Shown here: positions 35,931 through 45,774 of the stretch, piece by piece
Numbering within the stretch: the first letter of the stretch is position 1
Layout of the letters: every line of letters starts with the position of its first letter
Origin: Pseudomonas abietaniphila
GTDB taxonomy: Bacteria; Pseudomonadota; Gammaproteobacteria; Pseudomonadales; Pseudomonadaceae
Assembly (NCBI RefSeq): GCF_039697315.1
Contig: NZ_CP155619.1
Span: 4,402,001 to 4,466,000 of the forward strand
Direction: 5' to 3'
Length of the DNA stretch: 64,000 nucleotides
The notes under the pieces: generated by a model
What the model was told of the DNA's origin: nothing
What the model saw: only the letters and a program-made list of their open reading frames with translations
Database searches by the model: none
Position numbers and translations under genes: made by a program

Positions 35931-38423
35931 TCAGACGCTCGGGTCTGTCTCTACGACCTCTTCATTGCGATGCAGTGCCACCTGGCGAATCGATAAGCGA
36001 ATTTCGGCGGGCAGTACGCGCTTGGCCGCGCCTTCGGCCAGTTCGCCCAACAGCTCGTGATAACCCAGTTTGCCGCCCTCGTCCTTGCGCAGCACGTCCT
36101 GGTCGAGCAGCGTCTGGATGAAGTGGCGGAACAGGCTTTTGTCGAAGAATTCCGGCGCGTTCAGGCCGTGCAGGATCGACAGGCGCTGGGCCATGATCGT
36201 GCACAGGTCTTCCAGTTCTTCAGCCGTCAGCGTGTGCTGGCCGCTGTTGAGCAGCAGCGAAATCGACATGTAGAAGCGTTGCAGGGTCTGAGCGATGGCG
36301 CGCGACAGCACGGTCAGCAACACAAAATGGCGCGAACTCGGCGCAGGGCGCAGGTAGACATCGTTCTCGAAACGAAGCAGGCCTTGTTCGACGAACGCCG
36401 CCAGCCATTGATCGATCACGGCATCCAGTTCGTCCAGCGACCAGCGAATGAACAGCTCGGCTTGCAGGTACGGGTAAAGCGCGCGCGCGTAGCGCAGGAC
36501 CTGTTCCCGGCTCATGCGCGACGAGCTCTGGAAGAAACTCGCGAGCAAGGAGGGCAGCGCGAAGATGTGCAGCACGTTGTTGCGGTAGTACGTCATCAGG
36601 ACGGCGTTCTGCTCGTCCAGGTACAGAATCTTGCCCAGCGCGTCTTTCTGCTCGGACAGCAAGTCCATGCCTTTCACGTGCTCGATCAACGCACGGCCAT
36701 CCCCTTCGGGCAGCGTGGTGTGCGGGGAGTAGGGCACTGCGCGCAGCAGCGTCAGGTACAGGTCGAGCACGCGCGCCAGGGCTTGATCGTCCAGGGCATG
36801 TTTGGGCGTCGACAGCAGGGCCAGCGCCACCAGGTTGACCGGATTGATCGCCGCCGCTTCGTTCAGGTGCCGGGCGACGCGTTCGCCCAAACGGTGAGTG
36901 GTCTCGTTCAGCCATGCGGGTTTGAAGACCGGGCCCAGTTCCTGAGCACGCCAGTCCGGTTGTTCGTGGTCGAGGAAGTCGGCCAGTTTGATCGGCTCGC
37001 CGAAGTTGACCGACACCTGCCCGAAACGCTGCTTGAGCGCGCCGATGACTTTGAAAATGTCGAAGATCGATTCTTTCTTCTTCGCCGCGCCGCGCAACTC
37101 GCCAAGGTACGTACGACCCTCGAGCACGCGCTCGTACCCGATGTACACGGGGACGAACACGATCGGCGTGCGTGAGTTGCGCAGAAAGCTGCGCATCGTG
37201 ATCGCGAGCATGCCGGTCTTGGGTTGCAGCATGCGCCCGGTGCGCGAACGTCCGCCTTCCACGAAGTACTCCACCGGGAAGCCCTTGGTGAACAACGTGT
37301 GCAGGTATTCGTTGAAGACGGCGGTGTACAGCGGGTTGCCTTTGAACGTACGGCGCATGAAGAACGCACCGCCACGCCGCAGCAGGCCGCCGATGACCGG
37401 CATGTTCAGGTTGATGCCGGCCGCAATGTGCGGCGGCGTCAGCCCGTTGCGGAACAGCAGGTAGGAAAGCAGCAGGTAGTCGATGTGGCTGCGGTGGCAG
37501 GGCACATAGATGATCTCGTTGCCTTGGGCGACGTTCTGCACGCCTTCCAGATGGCTGACCTTGATGCCGTCGTAGATCTTGTTCCAGAACCAGCTCAGCA
37601 CCACTTCCAGAAAGCGGATCGCGGTGTAGGTGTAATCCGAGGCGATTTCGTTGCCGTAGTGCAGGGCTTTCTCGCGGGCCTTGGCTTCAGGAATTTTCTC
37701 CCGTGCGGCTTCGTCGAGGATGGCCTGTTTGACCAAAGGGTCGGCAACCAGGCCTTTCACCAGATTGCGGCGGTGCGAAAGATCGGGGCCGATGGTGGCG
37801 GTCTTGAGGTTGCGGAAATGCACGCGCAGCAGACGCTGGGCCATGCGCACCGTGCGCTCGTAGCCTTTGTTCTCGTCGACCAGTTCGCGCAGGTGGACGG
37901 GGGCGGAAAACTGCACGCGGGTCTTGCGACCCAGAATTAGGATCGTGACGAAACGGCGCAGGCGCCCGGTGACGGCCCAACTGTCGGCGAACAGCAGCTT
38001 CCAGGGGCTGTCTTCCTTGTCCGGCGATTGGCCCCAGAACACGCTGACGGGAATGATCTGCGCGTCTTCGGCAGCGTTCTGCGAGACCGCACCGACCAGA
38101 CGTTCAAGAACAGGCGGCGCGCCGCGTTTGTCCTGACGGCCCAGCCAGTCAGGCTCGGGCGTCAGGTAGAAGAATGCGGCAGGCTCGGTCAGGTTGCCCA
38201 CCACGACTGGCAGGACAGGGCGCGGCAGACCGGCCTTTCGGCACTCGGTGTCGAGTACGGCAAGGTCGCTCAGCGATGGATTCTGCAGGGCATAAAACAC
38301 CGGACGGCTGCGGTCCAGATTGAGGGTGAACGACGACTGATTGATGGTCTCCGAACGCACCCACAGGTACAGCAAGCGACGCAGGGTGCCAAACACAAGA
38401 CGACGGAACGGGGAACGGGTCAT
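35931..38423 (-). CDS. plsB: Glycerol-3-phosphate 1-O-acyltransferase PlsB
   Basis: This 830-residue inner-membrane-associated enzyme adds the first acyl chain to glycerol-3-phosphate in phospholipid synthesis. The acyltransferase motifs are in order: motif [15 protein letters not shown] (HX4D), motif [17 protein letters not shown], motif [17 protein letters not shown], and motif [14 protein letters not shown]. The length is typical for the long PlsB type. The start ATG is at 38423 ([20 protein letters not shown]). Confidence 0.96.
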   Translation of the reverse strand: MTRSPFRRLVFGTLRRLLYLWVRSETINQSSFTLNLDRSRPVFYALQNPSLSDLAVLDTECRKAGLPRPVLPVVVGNLTEPAAFFYLTPEPDWLGRQDKRGAPPVLERLVGAVSQNAAEDAQIIPVSVFWGQSPDKEDSPWKLLFADSWAVTGRLRRFVTILILGRKTRVQFSAPVHLRELVDENKGYERTVRMAQRLLRVHFRNLKTATIGPDLSHRRNLVKGLVADPLVKQAILDEAAREKIPEAKAREKALHYGNEIASDYTYTAIRFLEVVLSWFWNKIYDGIKVSHLEGVQNVAQGNEIIYVPCHRSHIDYLLLSYLLFRNGLTPPHIAAGINLNMPVIGGLLRRGGAFFMRRTFKGNPLYTAVFNEYLHTLFTKGFPVEYFVEGGRSRTGRMLQPKTGMLAITMRSFLRNSRTPIVFVPVYIGYERVLEGRTYLGELRGAAKKKESIFDIFKVIGALKQRFGQVSVNFGEPIKLADFLDHEQPDWRAQELGPVFKPAWLNETTHRLGERVARHLNEAAAINPVNLVALALLSTPKHALDDQALARVLDLYLTLLRAVPYSPHTTLPEGDGRALIEHVKGMDLLSEQKDALGKILYLDEQNAVLMTYYRNNVLHIFALPSLLASFFQSSSRMSREQVLRYARALYPYLQAELFIRWSLDELDAVIDQWLAAFVEQGLLRFENDVYLRPAPSSRHFVLLTVLSRAIAQTLQRFYMSISLLLNSGQHTLTAEELEDLCTIMAQRLSILHGLNAPEFFDKSLFRHFIQTLLDQDVLRKDEGGKLGYHELLGELAEGAAKRVLPAEIRLSIRQVALHRNEEVVETDPSV

Positions 38424-38521
38424 ACGAATTCTGCGCTAAGGGGTCAATGCCCACGAAGCGGCCAGTTTGCCGCATATGGCGGGGATGGGCAAAGTTGCGC
38501 GCCAAAGCGGGCGCACACGCA

Positions 38522-38614
38522 CTGTGGGAGCGAGCTTGCTCGCGAATGCCGGGTATCAGCCACTGAAGATGCAGGGACTAGACGCCCTCTTCGTGAGCAA
38601 GCTGACTCCCACAG
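38522..38614. repeat. Family F REP doublet
   Basis: CTGTGGGAGCGAGCTTGCTC.CGAA (38522-38546) and its imperfect inverted copy (38590-38614) flank about 43 bases. It lies in the 309-base gap between plsB and the 38733 gene. Confidence 0.82.
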
Positions 38615-38654
38615 GGATCGAGGTGTGTCACCGATCCACGGCGTGACAGCAACC

Positions 38655-38688
38655 CGTGGGAGACGTCGGAGGTTACGACGGCAGCGAA
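38655..38688. repeat. REP-like single arm, family A copy 4
   Basis: GGGAGACGTCGGAGGTTACG..CGGCAGCGAA matches 1101-1135. A short REP-like fragment (TGTGGGAGCTGCAGCGTGCA) follows at about 38710. Confidence 0.75.
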
Positions 38689-38732
38689 TACGATCGGTCA
38701 GTCAATCGCTGTGGGAGCTGCAGCGTGCAGCC

Positions 38733-39110
38733 TTACGACGTACGCCAGGTAATCTCTTCTTCGCCGTCGACGCTGATGCGAATCCAGCGGTCGGCGTCTT
38801 CGTCGTTCTCTTCCTCCACCCACGTGCCCGGCGCGCAGCGGACTTCGACGTTCAGAGCCGCGAACGCGGCGCGGGCGCAGGCGATGTCGTCTTCCCACGG
38901 CGTCTGGTCGCTGTCCAGGCACAGGCTGTTCCATTTGCCCACGGCCTTGGGAATCCAGGTCACCGGAATGTTCCCCGCGGTGCACTTCCAGGTCTGGCCT
39001 TTCTGGACCCATTCGCTGCACGGGCCGATGTCTGCCGTCAGCCAGTGGGTAATGGCCTTGTGATCGACGTCAGCGTCTTTCAGGTAAATCTCGATATCGG
39101 GTTGGCGCAT
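38733..39110 (-). CDS. Conserved hypothetical protein, 125 residues
   Basis: This small acidic cytosolic protein starts MRQPDIEIYLKDADVDHKAI. It is rich in Trp and acidic residues (CSEWVQKGQTWKCTAGNIPV, WVEEENDEDADRWIRISVDG) and has several Cys. There is no signal peptide and no recognised domain. GAGG directly before the ATG supports the start. It lies 77 bases after rlmA on the same strand and could be the last gene of a dapE-rlmA unit. Confidence 0.75.
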   Translation of the reverse strand: MRQPDIEIYLKDADVDHKAITHWLTADIGPCSEWVQKGQTWKCTAGNIPVTWIPKAVGKWNSLCLDSDQTPWEDDIACARAAFAALNVEVRCAPGTWVEEENDEDADRWIRISVDGEEEITWRTS

Positions 39111-39187
39111 GGAGGCCTCGTGAGTGTTCTGGAAAATCCATTCGCGGATTCATTCGGTGTAGGTGTTCGATGCCGGTCGCCGGGTGC

Positions 39188-39997
39188 TCATTGCAGAACG
39201 AAATAATCGTAACGCATCGACACCGTGGTCTCGAACGGCTCGGCCTGTTCGATCACGCTTGCCCGGCGCTCGGCACTGGCGCGCCAACCGTGGGGCGTCA
39301 TCGCCAGCAGATTCGCACGGGCCGGACCATCGACCAGCGTCAGCTTGAACGTCAGGGTTTCGCTGTGCTGCAAGGTCATGCCCTCAGGGACCAACGCCAG
39401 GTGCTTGTCGTCCGCGTAGTCACGGACTTCGTCGTACAGGCGTTGACGCAATTCCATCAGGTGTTCTTTGGTCGGCCCTACACGCATCAAGCCACCGCCA
39501 GGCGACAGCAGGCGCTTGGCTTCTGACCAGTCCAGCGGGCTGAACACGCTGGCGATGAACTGGACGCTGGCGTCGGGCAGCGGCACGCGGGCCATGCTGG
39601 CAATCAACCACGTCAAATCAGGATTACGCTTGCAGGCGCGCTTGACCGCTTCCCGCGAGATATCCAGCGCATAGCCGTCGGCATCGGGCAGGGCAGTCGC
39701 GATCTGCGCGGTGTAGTAACCCTCACCGCAGCCGATGTCGAGCCAATGCGCAGGGTGACGCTCGGCGGCCAGCTCGGCCAGACGTTTAGCCACCGGGGCG
39801 TAGTGCCCGGCGTTGAGAAAGTCGCGGCGTGCCTCGACCATCGCCTGATTGTCGCCGGGGTCGCGGCTGTTTTTGTGCTGGACCGGCAGCAGGTTCAGGT
39901 AACCCTGGCGGGCGCGGTCGAAGCGGTGGCCCACCGGGCACACCACGCCGTTGTCCGCTGCGTCGAGCGGCGCTGAACAGATCGGGCAGGTCAGCAT
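39188..39997 (-). CDS. rlmA: 23S rRNA (guanine-N1)-methyltransferase RlmA-like
   Basis: This 269-residue SAM-dependent methyltransferase has an N-terminal zinc site (Cys4, Cys7, Cys20, His24 in [12 protein letters not shown]...VVCPVGHRFD). The QGYLNLLPVQHKNSRDPGDN segment is typical of RlmA. The methyltransferase motif I is WLDIGCGEGYYTAQIA. In E. coli the enzyme modifies G745 of 23S rRNA. Its ATG overlaps the dapE stop by one base (TGATG), so translation is coupled. Confidence 0.9.
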   Translation of the reverse strand: MLTCPICSAPLDAADNGVVCPVGHRFDRARQGYLNLLPVQHKNSRDPGDNQAMVEARRDFLNAGHYAPVAKRLAELAAERHPAHWLDIGCGEGYYTAQIATALPDADGYALDISREAVKRACKRNPDLTWLIASMARVPLPDASVQFIASVFSPLDWSEAKRLLSPGGGLMRVGPTKEHLMELRQRLYDEVRDYADDKHLALVPEGMTLQHSETLTFKLTLVDGPARANLLAMTPHGWRASAERRASVIEQAEPFETTVSMRYDYFVLQ

Positions 39998-41148
39998 CAG
40001 ACGAGCAACTTGACCAGGGTCTGGTAGTAGATCTCGGTGAGCACGTCGAGATCGCTGGCCAGAATGCGTTCGTTGACCTGGTGAATGGTCGCGTTGACCG
40101 GGCCCAGCTCAACCACCTGCGTGCCCAGGGTTGCGATAAAGCGCCCGTCCGACGTACCGCCGCTGGTGGACGGTTTTGTGTCGCGACCGGTGACGGTCTT
40201 GATGCTGGCCGACACCGCGTCGAGCAATGCGCCAGGCTCGGTCAGAAACGGCAGACCTGACAACGCCCACTCCACGTGCCAGTCCAGGCCATGTTTGTCG
40301 AGGATGTCGGCGACGCGCTTTTGCAGGCCTTCGACCGTCGATTCGGTGGAAAAGCGGAAGTTGAACACCGCCGTCAGGTCACCTGGAATCACGTTGGTCG
40401 CGCCAGTCCCCGAGTTCAGGTTGGAGATCTGGAAACTGGTTGGCGGGAAGAATGCATTGCCTTCGTCCCAGTGTTCCGCCGCCAGTTCGGCCAGGGCCGG
40501 GGACGCCAGATGAATAGGGTTCTTGGCCAGGTGCGGATAGGCCACATGACCCTGGATGCCTTTGACGGTCAACGTGGCGCCGAGCGAGCCACGACGGCCG
40601 TTCTTGACCACGTCGCCGACGAGCGTGGTGCTCGACGGTTCGCCGACGATGCACCAGTCCAGACGCTCTTTGCGGGCGGCCAGGCGTTCGATCACGGCTT
40701 TGGTGCCGTGGTGCGCCGGGCCTTCTTCGTCGCTGGTGATCAGGTACGCGACTTTGCCTTTGTGATTCGGGTAATCGGCGACGAAGCGCTCGGTGGCGAT
40801 GATCATCGACGCCAGGCTGCCCTTCATGTCCGCCGCGCCACGGCCGCACAGCATGCCGTTTTCATCGATCAGAGCGTCGAACGGGTCGTTCTGCCAAGCC
40901 TTGACCGGGCCGGTCGGCACCACGTCGGTGTGGCCGGCGAAGCACAGCACCGGACCGTCCTGCGTGCCGTGAGTGGCCCAGAAGTTATCCACGTCCTCGA
41001 TGCGCATGGGTTCCAGCATGAAACCCGCATCGCCCAGACGTTTCATCATCACGGCCTGACAGTCGGCGTCGAGCGGCGTGACCGATGGGCGACGGATCAG
41101 GTCGCAGGCGAGTTGCAGAGTGGGCGAGAGGTCGGCTGGGGCTGTCAT
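39997..41148 (-). CDS. dapE: Succinyl-diaminopimelate desuccinylase
   Basis: This 383-residue M20-family zinc hydrolase removes succinate from N-succinyl-LL-DAP in lysine and peptidoglycan precursor synthesis. Metal-site motifs are [26 protein letters not shown] and [14 protein letters not shown]. The C-terminal [20 protein letters not shown] is also conserved. Length is normal. dapC and dapD of the same succinylase pathway lie at 50765-51961 and 47443-48477 on the same strand. Confidence 0.96.
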   Translation of the reverse strand: MTAPADLSPTLQLACDLIRRPSVTPLDADCQAVMMKRLGDAGFMLEPMRIEDVDNFWATHGTQDGPVLCFAGHTDVVPTGPVKAWQNDPFDALIDENGMLCGRGAADMKGSLASMIIATERFVADYPNHKGKVAYLITSDEEGPAHHGTKAVIERLAARKERLDWCIVGEPSSTTLVGDVVKNGRRGSLGATLTVKGIQGHVAYPHLAKNPIHLASPALAELAAEHWDEGNAFFPPTSFQISNLNSGTGATNVIPGDLTAVFNFRFSTESTVEGLQKRVADILDKHGLDWHVEWALSGLPFLTEPGALLDAVSASIKTVTGRDTKPSTSGGTSDGRFIATLGTQVVELGPVNATIHQVNERILASDLDVLTEIYYQTLVKLLV

Positions 41149-41180
41149 GAAAGGTCCGCAGAAGTAAGAGTGTTAACCCT

Positions 41181-41267
41181 GTAGGAGCGCGCTTGCCCGC
41201 GAATGCGTTCTGTCTGGCACATCATAGGTATCTGACACAAAGCATTCGCGGGCAAGCGCGCTCCTAC
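41181..41267. repeat. REPIN-like inverted pair, family E copy 2
   Basis: Perfect 26-base arms at 41181-41206 and 41242-41267 contain GTAGGAGCGCGCTTGCCCGC and its complement, separated by 35 bases. It lies between the glucan synthase terminator and the dapE start. Confidence 0.9.
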
Positions 41268-41283
41268 AAAACGGCGGTTATCT

Positions 41284-41316
41284 TAAATCAAAACGGCGAC
41301 CCGAAGGCCGCCGTTT
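41284..41316 (-). terminator. Terminator-like hairpin after the glucan synthase gene
   Basis: On the minus strand AAACGGCG (41316-41309) pairs with CGCCGTTT (41298-41291) and is followed by TGATTT. It lies 20 bases past the stop codon. Confidence 0.7.
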
Positions 41317-41335
41317 AGTACAGCGCACAATTGTT

Positions 41336-43924
41336 TCAGGCCGTCGCGGGCTCGGTCGCCGTCTTCGGTTTCGGCAGCGAGGACAGGAAAGCCATGATCA
41401 GCGCGGCCAGATACGGCAGCGATTGCACCAGCAGCATGGTCACCCAGAAACGCATGTCATTGCTCGGCAGACCCTGCACCAGGCAGATGCCCAGCGCCGC
41501 GCCCCACAACAGCAACATGATGAACAGCTCTTCCCGCGCCTCGGAAATCGCGACCAGCAGACCGTGGCTGTCCGCATTTTTAGGCGTGCGGAAGAACGGG
41601 ATGCTGGTGGTGAAGAAGCCATACAACACGGCCTTGGCGATGGTGTGCGACAACGCCAGCCCGGCCAGCGCGGCGTAGAGCGCATCCTTGAGGTTCACGC
41701 CGACGGCGCGACGGTACAGGAAGATGATCTTGCCGACCTTGAAGAAGAACAGCGCCAGCGGCGGAATCGCGAAAATCAGCAAGGGCGGATCGACCCGGTT
41801 GGGCACGATGATCATCGCCGACGACCACAACAGCGCGCCGACCGTGAAGAAGATGTTCATGCCGTCGGCGACCCACGGCAGCCAGCCCGCGAGGAAGTGA
41901 TAGCGCTGACCACGGGTCAATTCGGTGCCCTTGCCGCGCAGCAGGCTGGCGGCATGACGCTTGATGATCTGAATCGCGCCATAGGCCCAGCGGAAACGCT
42001 GTTTCTTGAAGTCGATGAAGGTGTCCGGCATCAGGCCCTTGCCGTAGCTGTTGTGGGCGTAGGCGGCTGAATAGCCTTTTTCGAAGACGCGCAGGCCCAG
42101 CTCGGCGTCTTCACAGATGCACCAGTCGGCCCAGCCCAGTTCTTCCAGCACCGAACGACGGGTCATGGTCATCGTGCCGTGCTGAATGATCGCGTCACGA
42201 TCGTTGCGGGTGACCATGCCGATGTGGAAGAAACCTTTGTATTCCGAATAGCACAGCTTCTTGAACGCGCTTTCATGCTGATCGCGGTAGTCCTGCGGCG
42301 ACTGCACGACGGCAATTTTCGGGTCGGCGAAGTGCGGGACCATGTGCTTGAGCCAGTTGCGGTCGACGCAGTAGTCCGAGTCGATCACCGCGATCACTTC
42401 GGCGTCCGGCGCGGTGTGCGGAATCAGGTAGTTCAGCGCACCGCCCTTGAAACCGGCCAGTGGCGCGACGTGAAAGAACTTGAAGCGCTCGCCGAGCATC
42501 TCGCAATGGGCCTTCACGGGTTCCCAGACGGCCGGGTCCTTGGTGTTGTTGTCGATCAGCAACACTTCGAAATCCGGATAATCCAGTGCGGCCAGGGCGT
42601 TGAGGGTCTGTTTGACCATCTCCGGCGGCTCGTTGTAGCAGGGCACATGCACCGAGACTTTCGGCCTGTAGGCGGTATCCGTCTCAACCGGCAGGAATTC
42701 ACGCCGCCGCTTGTGGGTCCAGACCGCTTCGGCCAGCTCGTGCGCCTCGGTCAGCAACACGATGAAGACCCCGAATGCACCGAGCGCCAGAAGGAACCCG
42801 ACCAGCAGGCTGAACCAGGTGCTGTACTGCTGGCTGTAGTCGTAGCCGATCCACACCAGCACCGAACCGCAAAGGAACGCGATAAACGTCAGAAAGGTCC
42901 GACCGCGCTGGCGCAGGGCCGAGCCATCGATCAGCATCAAGGCCAGTGCCAGCATCGCCAACACCGCGGAGCCGATGGCCAATACTCGCCATTGCGGGAT
43001 CGCGACCACCGGACCTTCGAAGTTGAATTTCTGCTGGCGCGCTGCGTTGAACACGCCCCAGTACGCGCCGACCGACCCTTCGTCGCTGGCCTTCCACGGC
43101 TGGTCGAAGGCCTCGATCACGAAGTAGTTGAAGCCCTGACGGTTGAGTTTGTTGACCAGTGTGCGCAGGTAAATCGCCTGATCGGCCTGCGTCGCATCGG
43201 CTCCACCGCGCATGTGGCCATTACTCGGCCAGCCGACTTCCGACAGCAGCAAAGGCTTTTTCGGGAACATGTGCTTCAGCTCCCGCGCCCGGTCGAAGAC
43301 GAACTGCCCGGCTTTCTCCATCGGGATGTGTTCCCAATAGGGCAGGATGTGCGCGGCGATCAGATCGACGTGCTTGCCGAGCTCCGGGTATTTCTCCCAG
43401 ATGTGCCATTGCTCGGACGTGGTGACCGGCACTTTTACCGCTGCGCGGACGCGGTCGAGGATCGCGATCAGGTCCTTGGGGGTGATCTCCTCGCGAAACA
43501 GCGCCTCGTTGCCCACCACGACGCGAACGACGCTGCGAGTGGTGTTGGCCAGCTCGATGGCGGTGTTGATTTCCCGTTCGTTGCGCTCCAGATCCGGGCT
43601 GATCCAGATGCCCAGCGTGACACGCAGGCCAAATTCTTCGGCCAGTTTGGGGATGTCCTTGAGGCTGCCATCCACCGAATAAATGCGGATGTTGTCAGTC
43701 TCTTTACTCATGAGCTCCAGATCCTGACGCATTTCGTCGTCGGACGGGTACACGCCTTTTTGTGGGCTTTGCCCCAGTCGGAAGGGTGAGTAGGAGAATC
43801 CGGAGATCTGTTCAGGCCAGTTGGGGGCGGTGACGGGGCGGTTGATCAACGCCCAGAAACCGGTAAACATCGCGGCGATCGCCACGACGACTACCAGGTT
43901 GAGTCCAAATTTACGCGATGGCAT
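41336..43924 (-). CDS. ndvB: Membrane GH17-GT2 beta-glucan synthase, NdvB-like
   Basis: This 862-residue bifunctional protein resembles P. aeruginosa NdvB, which makes periplasmic cyclic beta-1,3-glucans. After an N-terminal membrane helix (about 6-26) comes a GH17 domain (about 35-310). Its candidate catalytic glutamates are in VVGNEALFREE and LLLSEVGWPS; related domains act as beta-1,3-glucanosyltransferases. Three or four helices (about 325-420) lead to a cytosolic GT2 domain with LLIDNNTKD, VIDSDYC (DxD), CEDAELG and QRFRW (QxxRW), then C-terminal helices. ATG 43924 is chosen because it precedes the first helix. It is divergent from tcdA. Confidence 0.85.
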   Translation of the reverse strand: MPSRKFGLNLVVVVAIAAMFTGFWALINRPVTAPNWPEQISGFSYSPFRLGQSPQKGVYPSDDEMRQDLELMSKETDNIRIYSVDGSLKDIPKLAEEFGLRVTLGIWISPDLERNEREINTAIELANTTRSVVRVVVGNEALFREEITPKDLIAILDRVRAAVKVPVTTSEQWHIWEKYPELGKHVDLIAAHILPYWEHIPMEKAGQFVFDRARELKHMFPKKPLLLSEVGWPSNGHMRGGADATQADQAIYLRTLVNKLNRQGFNYFVIEAFDQPWKASDEGSVGAYWGVFNAARQQKFNFEGPVVAIPQWRVLAIGSAVLAMLALALMLIDGSALRQRGRTFLTFIAFLCGSVLVWIGYDYSQQYSTWFSLLVGFLLALGAFGVFIVLLTEAHELAEAVWTHKRRREFLPVETDTAYRPKVSVHVPCYNEPPEMVKQTLNALAALDYPDFEVLLIDNNTKDPAVWEPVKAHCEMLGERFKFFHVAPLAGFKGGALNYLIPHTAPDAEVIAVIDSDYCVDRNWLKHMVPHFADPKIAVVQSPQDYRDQHESAFKKLCYSEYKGFFHIGMVTRNDRDAIIQHGTMTMTRRSVLEELGWADWCICEDAELGLRVFEKGYSAAYAHNSYGKGLMPDTFIDFKKQRFRWAYGAIQIIKRHAASLLRGKGTELTRGQRYHFLAGWLPWVADGMNIFFTVGALLWSSAMIIVPNRVDPPLLIFAIPPLALFFFKVGKIIFLYRRAVGVNLKDALYAALAGLALSHTIAKAVLYGFFTTSIPFFRTPKNADSHGLLVAISEAREELFIMLLLWGAALGICLVQGLPSNDMRFWVTMLLVQSLPYLAALIMAFLSSLPKPKTATEPATA

Positions 43925-43985
43925 AGGTACTTCAGGTTCCAAAAGGGGAACGGGGAAAAGCTGACAGACGTCAGCCGGCAAGAGC

Positions 43986-44012
43986 TTTGGCAGCCGACAA
44001 AGGTTGAAGTTC
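43986..44012 (-). promoter_or_regulatory. AlgU-like promoter candidate for the glucan synthase
   Basis: On the minus strand GAACTT (44012-44007), a 16-base spacer and CCAAA (43990-43986). The -35 is a perfect AlgU match; the -10 (consensus TCtgA) is only partial. It lies 62 bases before the start codon. Confidence 0.35.
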
Positions 44013-44086
44013 TATTCCGAAAAAAATGTAGTCCGTTTCTCTCTGATACCTTGGCGCTTGCCGATTTGTAGGCGCGGAAAACACTG

Positions 44087-44180
44087 CCTGTGGGAGCGAA
44101 TTCATTCGCGAAAAATTTTCCAGTCGATGCATGGATGTCGGTTGTGCGGTCCTCTCGCGAATGAATTCGCTCCCACAGGG
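44087..44180. repeat. REPIN-like inverted pair, family B copy 3
   Basis: Arms at 44087-44111 and 44155-44180 carry TGGGAGCGAATTCATTCGCG and its complement, as at 13186 and 28391. It occupies the middle of the 367-base gap between the divergent glucan synthase and tcdA genes. Confidence 0.9.
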
Positions 44181-44258
44181 AAACAGCTTCAAAGAGAAGA
44201 TCCTGTTTTTCAGACCAAACACCTGTAACAGACAGCTGTTCCAAATTCAGGCACGGCC

Positions 44259-44264
44259 TATAAT
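44259..44264 (+). promoter_or_regulatory. Probable -10 element of tcdA
   Basis: A perfect TATAAT at 44259-44264 lies 27 bases before the tcdA start. The -35 is weak (CTGTTC at 44236-44241 with 17-base spacing). Confidence 0.5.
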
Positions 44265-44291
44265 GCGCGCCGGTTTTTTGGGGTATTGGTC

Positions 44292-45116
44292 ATGAGCACA
44301 GAAGATCCGCGGTTTGCTGGCGTCGCCCGTTTGTACGGCATCGAAGGCCTGGAGCGCTTGCGCGCCGCCCATGTCGCGGTGGTCGGCATTGGCGGCGTCG
44401 GTTCGTGGGCTGCGGAAGCCATGGCCCGCTGCGGCGTGGGCGAGATATCGCTGTTCGACATGGACGACGTCTGCGTCAGCAACAGCAATCGCCAGCTGCA
44501 TGCCCTGACCAGCACCGTCGGTCGGCCCAAGGTTGAGGTCATGGCCGACCGTCTGCGTGAAATCAACCCGGATTGCACCGTGCACGCCGTGGCCGATTTC
44601 GTCACCCGCGAGACCATGGCCGAGTACATCACGCCGAACATCGACTGCGTGCTTGATTGCATCGACAGCGTCAACGCCAAGGCGGCGCTGATCGCCTGGT
44701 GCAAGCGGCGCAAGATCCAGATCATCACCACAGGCGGTGCGGGCGGGCAGATCGACCCGACGCTGATCCAAGTGTGTGACCTCAACCGCACCTACAACGA
44801 CCCGCTGGCCTCAAAAGTGCGTTCAACCCTGCGCCGCGATTACGGGTTTTCGCGCACGGTCACTCGTCATTACAGCGTGCCGTGCGTGTTTTCGACCGAA
44901 CAACTGCGCTACCCGAAGCCGGACGGCAGCATCTGTCTTCAGAAAAGCTTTGTGGGCGACGGCGTGAAGCTGGATTGCGCCGGTGGATTTGGCGCGGTGA
45001 TGATGGTGACTGCCACCTTCGGAATGGTGGCGGCGACCAAAGCGGTGGACAAGATCGTCGCGGGCGTGAGGCGCCCGGCTGATCGGGCCAAGGCGAAGGA
45101 AGAAGCTCAGCCCTGA
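44292..45116 (+). CDS. tcdA: tRNA threonylcarbamoyladenosine dehydratase TcdA (CsdL)
   Basis: This 274-residue E1-like enzyme uses ATP to cyclise t6A37 to ct6A in tRNA. The nucleotide-binding motif VVGIGGVGSWAAEAMARCGV lies at about 28-47, followed by LFDMDDVCVSNSNRQ. LDCIDSVNAKAALIAWCKRR and the later VCDLNRTYNDPLASKVR are also TcdA-like. In E. coli it interacts with the CsdA-CsdE sulfur relay, and here csdE and csdA lie just downstream, convergently oriented. ATG 44292 is preferred over an upstream ATG at 44286 in the same frame or alternative codons. Confidence 0.93.
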   Translation: MSTEDPRFAGVARLYGIEGLERLRAAHVAVVGIGGVGSWAAEAMARCGVGEISLFDMDDVCVSNSNRQLHALTSTVGRPKVEVMADRLREINPDCTVHAVADFVTRETMAEYITPNIDCVLDCIDSVNAKAALIAWCKRRKIQIITTGGAGGQIDPTLIQVCDLNRTYNDPLASKVRSTLRRDYGFSRTVTRHYSVPCVFSTEQLRYPKPDGSICLQKSFVGDGVKLDCAGGFGAVMMVTATFGMVAATKAVDKIVAGVRRPADRAKAKEEAQP

Positions 45117-45236
45117 ATGGCCGGCGGTCTTGACCCTTGAGGGAGCAAGCTCGCTTGTATGGTGTGCATTTCCACTATTTGGGGTGACGCTGATGGTTTG
45201 GTTTGTCCTAACGTCCAAACTGTTCCGCCTTCGGCG

Positions 45237-45264
45237 GGTTACTTGAAAAGACCCCAAGTAACCA
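45237..45264. repeat. Short inverted repeat in the tcdA-csdE gap
   Basis: GGGTTACTTG and CAAGTAACC are mirrored around AAAAGACCC. It belongs to a longer segment (about 45200-45337) that adjoins the family G repeat. No gene is supported here. Confidence 0.6.
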
Positions 45265-45337
45265 AGGGTCTTATGCTCCTGGTTGGGCTCCTCCTTCGTC
45301 GGAGTTCCTTCACTCCGGCGACGCTCCGTGGGCCCGC

Positions 45338-45451
45338 GCTGAACGGACATCCATGTCCTAGCAGCGCTCTCGCGGCATCCATGCCGCTCGTCCCACTCCA
45401 CGCCGCCTGCGTTCAGCCTGCACCCAAGTCGCGTTTTGTGGTGTCTGGCCT
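45338..45451 (-). repeat. Family G repeat copy 2
   Basis: An inverted relative of 34501-34622, with GCTGAACGGACATCCATGTC, GCGGCATCCATGCCGC, CGCCTGCGTTCAGCCTGCAC and GTCGCGTTTTGTGGTGTCTG. It fills the centre of the 658-base gap 45117-45774. Confidence 0.8.
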
Positions 45452-45530
45452 GCTGCGGCATGAAGATCAAAAGCCACAGCGCGCTGCGCTTTTTAGATTC
45501 ATCACCTCAATCGTTGAATGAACATAAAAC

Positions 45531-45660
45531 CTGTGGGAGTTAGCTTGCTGACGAATGCGGTGTCTCACTCACCTTTGATGAGACTGAATGAATCCCATCG
45601 TGAGCAAGCTGATTGTTCCCGCGCTCCGCGTGGTAACACATTCAATGACGCTCTGCGTCA
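45531..45660. repeat. Composite repeat: family F doublet truncated by family C
   Basis: The family F left arm (CTGTGGGAGTTAGCTTGCTG, from 45531) has its right arm at 45597-45615 (TCGTGAGCAAGCTGATT), which stops short and runs directly into family C (GTTCCCGCGCTCCGCGTGGT...GACGCTCTGCGTC). Confidence 0.7.
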
Positions 45661-45774
45661 TCCAGCAGGTGGCGCATGCTTTCAGGCTTTGCGACCCTCA
45701 AGGAACGGACTGACACCACTGGTTTGAGAACCATGGATTTCCTACAGGCTGAAACCGGCGTCTGCGTCCGTGGC

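Noticed and set aside
45117..45774. Search for a gene or defence system in the 658-base gap after tcdA
   Set aside because: Only repeats (short inverted repeat, families G, F and C) are found; short frames have repeat-like composition.
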